A DNA stretch of 11,375 nucleotides from Desulfonatronospira sp. GTDB lineage: Bacteria > Desulfobacterota > Desulfovibrionia > Desulfovibrionales > Desulfonatronovibrionaceae. The notes beneath the pieces are model-generated. The model saw only the letters and a program-made list of their open reading frames with translations. It did no database searches and was not told the DNA's origin. Location of the stretch: the NCBI GenBank assembly GCA_007127015.1, contig SLAE01000063.1, forward strand, positions 1 through 11,375, given 5' to 3'. Positions 1 through 5,178 of the stretch are shown piece by piece (the stretch's first letter is position 1; every line of letters begins with the position of its first letter). Both the position numbers and the translations under genes were made by a program.

Positions 1-2
1 GT

Positions 3-653
3 CTGCCTCATCCCCAGCTTTTTGTTCCCGGCAATCATGATATTCCTCTATTTGATGTGGTTCGGCGGTTTTGGAGTCCCCTCGATCGGTATAAGAACTA
101 CCTTACCGAGGAGATGATGCCGGTCTATTCCGATGATGACCTTCTGGTCGTTGGTCTCAATACCGCCAGATCGTTTACCTGGAAGAACGGGCGGATCTCC
201 ATTGCTCAAATAGAAGAAATGGAGCGCATCCTTTCGAATACGCCGCAGACTGTCTTCAAGGTGGTTGTTACCCATCACCCCTTTATTCCCCCTCCGGGGG
301 AGGAAGATGCCGGTATTTCTCTGGTAGGAAGAGCTAAGAAAGCGCTGGAGGTGATTGACCGGTGCGGCGTGGAACTGTTGATTTCCGGTCATTTGCATCA
401 CGGATATACAGGAGACATCAGGATGTATTATCCGTCAACCAAGCGTTCAATAATCGTGGTGCAGGCAGGAACTGCCATATCTCACCGGATCCGCGGCGAG
501 CCCAATGGCTATAACATTATCAGGCTTAAAAGGGGATGGATTGAGGTTCAGGAGAGACAGTGGATTGAAAAGAAATTCGCTGCGGGGACAAATATTTCTT
601 TCAAGCTGGAGGAGGGCAGGTGGATTCCACAATCTGAAATCAGAAAGCTCTAA
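3..653 (+). CDS. Metallophosphoesterase (calcineurin-like), 5' end missing
   Basis: This is the C-terminal 216 residues of a calcineurin-like metallophosphoesterase. The frame is open from base 3, so the start lies left of the window; the GTG at 57 is internal, because the essential GNHD motif is encoded before it at 30-41. Seen in order: GNHD (metal ligands Asn and His), VVTHHPF at about 265-285 (metal-binding His), and SGHLHH at about 385-402, the closing GHxH motif. In this family two metal ions activate water to hydrolyse phosphomono- or phosphodiesters. The arrangement resembles CpdA-like (class III cyclic nucleotide phosphodiesterase) members, but substrate cannot be read from sequence. 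No signal peptide can be judged without the N-terminus. The stop is TAA at 651-653. Its last 14 bases overlap the 3' end of the opposing PHP-kinase frame if that is read to its natural end. Confidence 0.9.
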   Translation: MPHPQLFVPGNHDIPLFDVVRRFWSPLDRYKNYLTEEMMPVYSDDDLLVVGLNTARSFTWKNGRISIAQIEEMERILSNTPQTVFKVVVTHHPFIPPPGEEDAGISLVGRAKKALEVIDRCGVELLISGHLHHGYTGDIRMYYPSTKRSIIVVQAGTAISHRIRGEPNGYNIIRLKRGWIEVQERQWIEKKFAAGTNISFKLEEGRWIPQSEIRKL

Positions 654-864
654 AAGCTTTATGAGCAAGGCTTCTTTCCGCATCAACCAGTATCGTCCAG
701 AAGTTTTGACTGTCTCCTTTGCCGACTTTAACAAGATAATAAATTACACTTAAATAAGCCCTCGCTTTATATAACTCCACGTTGAGTCCGAAGTCCGGCT
801 CAAGCTCATCCGATTTATCCAAATATTCCTGATAGAAAATTTCTATAGGAGCTTTACGGTAAAC
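640..864 (-). pseudogene. In-frame C-terminal remainder of the PHP-kinase gene, beyond a premature TAA
   Basis: Directly after the TAA at 865-867 the same frame stays open for 74 codons, to TGA at 640-642. The residues are protein-like and fit the helical C-terminal lobe of APH-type kinases: VYRKAPIEIFYQEYL, then DELEPDF, then ARAYLSVIYYLVKVGKG and a WTILVDAERSL ending. No frameshift is needed; one base change (for example CAA or GAA to TAA) explains the break. The restored protein would be 506 residues. TAA is a normal stop here, since the metallophosphoesterase, the sigma-54 activator, LivG and LivF all end with it, so recoding is unlikely. A TTG at 820-822 could in principle start a separate 60-residue piece, but no ribosome site supports it. 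A sequencing error is the main alternative. Confidence 0.75.
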
Positions 865-2160
865 TTACGGATGATCAAAAAACATATTTTTAAATTGAGC
901 TATAAATGTTCCTACATCAAAGGATCTTGGAAGCTGAAAAGAGCTGTTGAAATCAATGACCGCAATATATTCTTCACCGGAATCTTCATCCTGGCCGACA
1001 ATAATGTTTTTCAGATGATAGTCTCCATGCCCCTGAACCAAACGTTCAGGTGATTCTGTTATCAGCTCAACCTCGTTTTTCCATACTTCATCGAGTATCT
1101 GCCGGGCTCTCGCGGTTTCTCTGTGATTTTTTTCATACATTTTGCTCAGGTAGTATTCCAGTCTAACTTTTTCAATAGATAGATATTCATCGGCAGGTGT
1201 TATTCTGAAATTGAAATTATGAAATTTCGCCAGCCACCGGGCGGCCTTCCGCAGGTATTCTTTGGCTTCTTCCGTGCCGGCTGCAAGAATTTTCTCGTGC
1301 AGTGTTGTTCCGGAAACATAATCTTCCATAACAGAAAAATTAGCCGCATCTTTATCCAAAGGACGAGGTATTCGATATTTCCCTTTGTTGAAGCCGTGCC
1401 TGGAAATTTCTTTTGTTAAATAAAAAGTACGTTCGCCTTCTTTCCACGCGTCAATATTGGTAAATGTTTTGGTAATTATTTTTTTTCGCGCCTGCGAAGC
1501 TTTGGGACCGATTATGATTTCCGTCACCTTTGTATCGGATGTTCCCGTTCGAGGTATTTCCGTAAAATATGGACGGCACCTTCCCGCCTTAAGCTCATGC
1601 ACCAGTTCTTCAATTGTGGCAAAAGGGTGATCAAATAATGTAGGATATGCACCTGTATAACTTAGAGCGTGCGTGTCCGTGCCTCCAATTGCCTTGAATT
1701 TCATTTCATGCCAGTCTTTTAAAGCTCTGATTGATTCTAAAACCGAATGATTCGAACTAAAAATTTCAATTCCGTCCAGCAGGGGATTAAGCAGTTTTTC
1801 TTTTGGGGGTACTTTGCCGTTACGGTAGGGGTGAGCCCATATTATGGCTGCTTCAGGGTTTTTTTCCCGTATTTCTTTGAGAGTAGCCTTTTGTTTATTA
1901 ATCGTGTTTTTTGCCCCGTAAACGAGGATATCTCCATAATCAGCAGTAAGAATTTCCTGGCCGGCAAGCACATGGAAAATGTCATCTACTCCGGCTTTTT
2001 GCTTTACTTTTTTAAGTTCAATATCGTCCCATTGATAGTGATGGTCAGTAATGACAATCGCCTGCAATCCCAGGTTATACGCGTTCTTGATGAGTTTAAC
2101 GGCGTTGACATGGCTGCAGGCTGAATGTTCCGATGTATGACAATGTAATTCGGCTATCAT
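865..2160 (-). CDS. PHP-domain phosphoesterase fused to APH-like kinase, ended early by in-frame TAA
   Basis: The protein has 431 residues and two modules. Residues 1 to about 205 form a PHP domain with all usual metal-ligand motifs: HCH at 6-8, DHH at 39-41, E69, H110 (WAHPY) and D162/H164 (GTDTH). PHP domains hydrolyse phosphoesters with two or three metal ions. Residues from about 212 form an aminoglycoside-phosphotransferase/choline-kinase-like domain: a likely N-lobe Lys near 231, hinge MEDYVSG at 278-284, catalytic loop HGDYHLKN at 378-385 and metal-binding IDF at 402-404. No signal peptide or membrane segment is seen, so it is probably cytosolic. The stop falls soon after the catalytic core, before the C-terminal helices of the kinase fold, and the frame continues afterwards (see 640-864). 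The ATG at 2158-2160 puts the PHP HCH motif right at the N-terminus, as is usual; the ribosome site is weak (AAAGAAA). Substrate is unknown. Domain calls are firm, activity of the shortened form is doubtful. Confidence 0.85.
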   Translation of the reverse strand: MIAELHCHTSEHSACSHVNAVKLIKNAYNLGLQAIVITDHHYQWDDIELKKVKQKAGVDDIFHVLAGQEILTADYGDILVYGAKNTINKQKATLKEIREKNPEAAIIWAHPYRNGKVPPKEKLLNPLLDGIEIFSSNHSVLESIRALKDWHEMKFKAIGGTDTHALSYTGAYPTLFDHPFATIEELVHELKAGRCRPYFTEIPRTGTSDTKVTEIIIGPKASQARKKIITKTFTNIDAWKEGERTFYLTKEISRHGFNKGKYRIPRPLDKDAANFSVMEDYVSGTTLHEKILAAGTEEAKEYLRKAARWLAKFHNFNFRITPADEYLSIEKVRLEYYLSKMYEKNHRETARARQILDEVWKNEVELITESPERLVQGHGDYHLKNIIVGQDEDSGEEYIAVIDFNSSFQLPRSFDVGTFIAQFKNMFFDHP

Positions 2161-2195
2161 ATTTTTTTCTTTAAATGTTATTGATCCTGCAGAGA

Positions 2196-2225
2196 GAAGC
2201 CTGCAAAAATTCTCCAGCAGGCTTC
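2196..2225. other. Perfect 9-bp inverted repeat (hairpin) in the PHP-kinase leader
   Basis: GAAGCCTGC (2196-2204) and GCAGGCTTC (2217-2225) are exact reverse complements around a 12-nt loop. It lies about 36-65 nt upstream of the minus-strand start codon, so it is probably in the mRNA leader. No T-run follows on either strand, so it is not an ordinary intrinsic terminator. It could be a regulatory leader structure or a protein-binding site. Confidence 0.6.
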
Positions 2226-2235
2226 CGGATCCGGA
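2224..2235. other. 12-bp perfect palindrome TCCGGATCCGGA
   Basis: The sequence reads the same on both strands and touches the right arm of the adjacent hairpin. It is a possible operator for a dimeric regulator of the divergent genes. No known regulator site was recognised. Confidence 0.4.
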
Positions 2236-2310
2236 TTAAGTTGTCAGGAAGTAAAATCTAATATTCTCAACTTGGAACTGTGTTAAAACTCTGATTCATG
2301 GCTTTTGCGG

Positions 2311-2358
2311 ATAAATCTGTAAATATAAATTAATACAGTAATATAATAATAGATTTAT
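2311..2358. repeat. AT-rich inverted repeat in the divergent promoter region
   Basis: ATAAATCT (2311-2318) pairs exactly with AGATTTAT (2351-2358). A nested pair, CTGTA (2317-2321) and TACAG (2334-2338), lies inside. A TATAAT-like hexamer at 2342-2347 has no good -35 partner. It may be a binding or DNA-melting site; the very high AT content makes such repeats easy to get by chance. Confidence 0.3.
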
Positions 2359-2619
2359 TAATTTAAAGTTCAAGAGATCCTATCAAATTATCCTCCATTC
2401 TCCACATAAGGAAAGATTAAAAATTTTTTTAAAGCCTTCTTAAAAAGCGGTTGGCTCTGGTTCGATTGAAAAATGTCTCCATGAATTTTCAAGGAGGTTC
2501 AAACTCAGGATCGTTCTGCTCCAGAAGAATGCCTGACAGCAGTAAGCGTCATCTTAACAGGGTGTCGGAGAATCAAGCGGCAATCGAAAGGTTTTTTATG
2601 GCTTAAATATGGGCTCTTG

Positions 2620-2648
2620 TTGACAGCATATCCTCTGAACAATATTAA
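2620..2648 (+). promoter_or_regulatory. Sigma-70-type promoter of the HU-fusion gene
   Basis: A perfect -35 TTGACA (2620-2625) is followed after a 17-bp spacer by TATTAA (2643-2648), which matches 4 of 6 of the -10 consensus. Transcription would begin near 2655 and give a leader of about 33 nt. The ribosome site AAAAGGAAAG lies at 2672-2681. Confidence 0.6.
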
Positions 2649-2687
2649 ACTATTGTTTCCCCCAACCTGCTTAAAAGGAAAGTGTTT

Positions 2688-3302
2688 ATGAACAAAACCC
2701 AATTAATTTCGAAGTTTGCAGAGAAGTCCGGCTTGTCCGAGAACAAGGCGGGTGAGATTCTTAATCTCATCATTGAAAGCGTCACTGAAGAACTTAAAAA
2801 CGGTGAAAAAGTGACTTTCACAGGCTTTGGGACCTTTTCTTCAACTGAAAGGGCGTCCAGGACCGGTCGCCACCCACGCACAGGAGAGGAAATCAACATT
2901 CCGGCCAGACGTGTACCCAGGTTCAAGCCCGGCAAGGAATTAAAGGATGCCGTGGCCAATGCTCCATTGTTGCCTGAGGCTTCAGCGGATAAAGTTCAGG
3001 ATGAATCTCAGGAAATGACCTGCAGGATTGAAGGAAAAATCCTTCTGGAACGCGGCGAGCCTGCAGGCGGCCTGATTTTACGGCTTTACAGCTGCACTTC
3101 AGGTTCTGATAAAGTTCTGCTGGCCGAGACAACCACAATGGAAGGAGGCAGGTATTCCCTTGTCTATGAACCTGATTCCGATGAAGTAAGCCTGGAGGTG
3201 TGGGCTCTGGATGATCAGAGCAGGGAAATACTGCTTTCAAAGCTGCTGCGCGATCTCTCCCGTGAGCCTCTGGAGGTACTGGATTTAATCGCACCCTGGT
3301 AG
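2688..3302 (+). CDS. HU-family DNA-binding protein with C-terminal beta-sandwich extension
   Basis: The protein has 204 residues; normal HU has about 90. Residues 1-90 are a complete HU domain: MNKTQLI start, helical dimerisation part, GFGTF turn at 46-50 and the DNA-binding arm with RHPRTGEEI at 61-69, including the conserved arm-tip proline (P63), closing with FKPGKELKDAV. HU binds and bends DNA as a dimer. A polar linker (about 91-109) leads to residues 110-204, with alternating strand patterns (RIEGKILL, GGLILRLYS, GRYSLVYEPD, VSLEVWALD, LEVLDLIAP). This resembles the transthyretin/carboxypeptidase-regulatory-like domain seen near the front of some Tc-toxin-type proteins; that match is from memory. 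ATG 2688 is chosen over GTG 2682 because it gives the canonical HU N-terminus and good spacing to AAAAGGAAAG. The gene is monocistronic with its own promoter. The HU call is firm; the role of the extension is unknown. Confidence 0.9.
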   Translation: MNKTQLISKFAEKSGLSENKAGEILNLIIESVTEELKNGEKVTFTGFGTFSSTERASRTGRHPRTGEEINIPARRVPRFKPGKELKDAVANAPLLPEASADKVQDESQEMTCRIEGKILLERGEPAGGLILRLYSCTSGSDKVLLAETTTMEGGRYSLVYEPDSDEVSLEVWALDDQSREILLSKLLRDLSREPLEVLDLIAPW

Positions 3303-3568
3303 TTTCAAGCCACGCAGTTTGAAGAACGTTGCCGAGAACATATTGACTGTCGGCTTTTTTCAAGATTTTCTTGTACCAGGCAAACTATTTCTTGAAAATT
3401 TCCGCCGTTGCCATGGTTTGCCTGGACTGACTGCACGGACAAGTAGCTTCGCACGAATACGCCTTGCTGCCTGCTTCAGTCGGCCCACATTTAAAATGGT
3501 TTATCAGTTGTTGTTATGGGTAAAATTTTTCGCTGTTCCAAGTGTTCATAAACGATAAGAAACCAATA
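3303..3568. other. Intergenic gap with structured element and basic minus-strand micro-ORF
   Basis: Between the HU-fusion and DUF2254 genes no ORF is convincing. It holds the possible terminator (3331-3360) and a bulged stem in which GCC (3420-3422) and GACTGA (3425-3430) pair with TCAGTC (3476-3481) and GGC (3482-3484). A nested TTCG-CA-CGAA core lies near 3447-3457. The minus strand over it has a 42-codon frame (3488 down to 3360, GTG start) rich in Arg and Lys and with no acidic residue, perhaps only a by-product of the base composition. No clear promoter for DUF2254 was found. Confidence 0.4.
3331..3360 (+). terminator. Possible intrinsic terminator after the HU-fusion gene
   Basis: GCCGA (3331-3335) pairs with TCGGC (3350-3354), followed at once by six T (3355-3360), about 29 nt after the TAG stop. 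The stem is short and the 14-nt loop is large, so strength is uncertain. Position and T-run favour a terminator. Confidence 0.4.
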
Positions 3569-4891
3569 ATGATAACTAAATTAAGAATTTGGGCGCAAAA
3601 AATCAGCTCAAGCTTCTGGTTCGTACCCGTAGTGTTTGTGCTGGCCGCTGTGGCGCTTGCCACCTTCCTGATCGCCATAGACGCGTCCATTGATCTTAAA
3701 TTAGTTGGAAAATGGCATCTGGTCTTCGGATCAGGTGCATCCGGAGCCAGAGACCTGGTCACAATCGTCGCGGGCTCGATGATCACCGTGGCCGGAGTAG
3801 TGTTTTCAGTCACCCTGGTCGCTCTTTCGCTAACATCTACCCGGTACACACCACGGGTTATTCGCAATTTCATGCACGACCGCGGCACTCAGGCAGTGCT
3901 CGGTATCTTCCTCGGCATCTTCACATACTGCCTGATAGTGCTTCGGACCATAAGTGACGTCAATGAAGAAGATTTTATCCCAGAACTTGCTGTGCTTGGC
4001 GGTTTAATCCTTGCTATTGTAGGGATAGCTTTTTTGATCTACTTCATTCACCATATCTCAATATCCATCCAGGCATCGAACATTATTGCCGCAGCCGCAC
4101 GTGAGACCATCATGACCGTGGATCGCCTGTTTCCAGAAGAACTGGGTGAAGAGGACGAAAAAGATATGGGCGACGAACTCCGGAAGTCACTGATGAATCA
4201 AAATTGGTCTGTGGTCACTAACCGGAAGACCGGTTACATAGTGAACATCGACATTAACGAACTTTTGGATTTAGCCCGGAAACACAAAACAGTCCTGCGA
4301 ATGGAGCGCGGAATAGGGGAATTTGTAGTCGAAGGTACCCCTTTGATCTCGTTGATCAATCATTACGATCTAAACGACAAAATAAGGGCTGAACTGAACT
4401 CGGCCTATGTTATCGACCGTGAGCGAATGGTGGAAAACGATGCCGGGTTTGGGATCCGGCAGCTCGTGGATATTGCCATGAAAGCACTGTCACCAGGAAT
4501 CAACGACACTTCTACCGCAGTGATCTGTGTGGATTACCTGTCGGAGATCCTGAGCCGGCTTGCATCCCGCCGGATTATGATTTCCCACCACATGGATCAT
4601 GGAAAGTTACTGTTAATTACCAAAGGACCAACTTTCGACAGCCTGCTTACTGAAGCTTTCGGGCAGATCCGGCAGAATTGCGCTGGAAATGTAGCAATTA
4701 TGATACGGATTCTCGGTGCGTATCAAACCATTGCCAGCCAGACTGTCAGTCAAAGCCGAAGGCGCAAAGTTTATGCAAAGGTGGAATTGATCGCTGATCT
4801 GGCCGAGCGCACCATTGAATCTTCATATGACCTGGCAAGATTTAAGAACCGACTGGCGCGGGTGAGTAAAGCGCTTCAAAATGATTTTTGA
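3569..4891 (+). CDS. DUF2254 family predicted inner-membrane protein
   Basis: The protein has 440 residues, normal for DUF2254. Four membrane segments are visible at about 17-37, 62-88, 108-127 and 138-160, followed by a cytosolic or periplasmic domain of about 270 residues. Family hallmarks include SSFWFVP near the N-terminus, the stretch ending FSVTLVALSLTSTRYTPR (79-96), GEFVVEGTPL (250-259) and the signature KALSPGINDTSTA (305-317). The biochemical role of DUF2254 is not established. ATG 3569 is preferred over the in-frame GTG at 3542 because it gives the usual short basic N-terminus before the first membrane helix; neither start has a strong ribosome site. The gene stands alone: upstream HU is on the same strand but 266 bp away, downstream is a convergent gene. 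Stop TGA at 4889-4891. Confidence 0.88.
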   Translation: MITKLRIWAQKISSSFWFVPVVFVLAAVALATFLIAIDASIDLKLVGKWHLVFGSGASGARDLVTIVAGSMITVAGVVFSVTLVALSLTSTRYTPRVIRNFMHDRGTQAVLGIFLGIFTYCLIVLRTISDVNEEDFIPELAVLGGLILAIVGIAFLIYFIHHISISIQASNIIAAAARETIMTVDRLFPEELGEEDEKDMGDELRKSLMNQNWSVVTNRKTGYIVNIDINELLDLARKHKTVLRMERGIGEFVVEGTPLISLINHYDLNDKIRAELNSAYVIDRERMVENDAGFGIRQLVDIAMKALSPGINDTSTAVICVDYLSEILSRLASRRIMISHHMDHGKLLLITKGPTFDSLLTEAFGQIRQNCAGNVAIMIRILGAYQTIASQTVSQSRRRKVYAKVELIADLAERTIESSYDLARFKNRLARVSKALQNDF

Positions 4892-4941
4892 TTGAAACAT
4901 TGTATCCGACACCTCTTGCGGCGTATCTATTTTTTTGAACG

Positions 4942-4986
4942 GTTGATGGAACTATTGCATGTCAATAGCGTAAGATGCACATCAAC
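4942..4986. repeat. Nested inverted repeat in the convergent gap
   Basis: GTTGATG (4942-4948) is the exact reverse complement of CATCAAC (4980-4986). Inside, CTATTG (4952-4957) pairs with CAATAG (4963-4968) around a 5-nt loop. It lies between the ends of the DUF2254 gene and the sigma-54 activator gene. No T-run follows on either strand, so it is not a standard terminator. The rest of the 4892-5178 gap shows nothing I can name. Confidence 0.4.
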
Positions 4987-5178
4987 TCGATCCTTTAAAG
5001 TTGGGAAAACTTATATTTCCGCATTGATTATGCCCGATAAATTGGTGGTTGAATGAAGATCATGAACAGCTATACAATTTCGATGGCACCTTGAATGAAT
5101 CTTGGTCTTTTTTATGCTGAACCGTCCAGAACATGTCCCGATATGTGCAGAATGACCGGCAATCAATTTCCCCTGTAT

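Larger units (their letters stand above)
2161..2687. other. AT-rich divergent intergenic region
   Basis: This is the 527-bp gap between the divergently transcribed PHP-kinase (-) and HU-fusion (+) genes. It holds no convincing ORF. It does hold a strong hairpin (2196-2225), a 12-bp palindrome (2224-2235), an AT-rich inverted repeat (2311-2318 with 2351-2358), an A/T tract near 2418-2430 likely to bend DNA, an orphan AAGGAGGT at 2491-2498 and a sigma-70 promoter for HU (2620-2648). No clear promoter for the minus-strand gene could be picked out. Confidence 0.7.

Noticed and set aside
57..653. Metallophosphoesterase starting at GTG 57
   Set aside because: The frame is open to base 3 and the essential GNHD motif lies before 57, so the gene is cut by the window edge rather than starting here.
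2452..2480. GGTTCGATT near 2458 resembling a tRNA T-loop
   Set aside because: The flanking bases do not pair as a T-stem and no acceptor or anticodon arm is present.
2682..3302. HU-fusion start at GTG 2682
   Set aside because: ATG 2688 gives the canonical MNKTQLI start and better spacing to AAAAGGAAAG.
2684..3553. 11-nt inverted repeat flanking the HU-fusion gene (GTTTATGAACA at 2684, its complement at 3543-3553)
   Set aside because: One 11-mer pair over about 870 bp is plausible by chance, and the left copy covers the start codon; no other sign of a mobile element.
3542..4891. DUF2254 start at GTG 3542
   Set aside because: No ribosome site, and the added residues precede the normal family N-terminus; ATG 3569 preferred.
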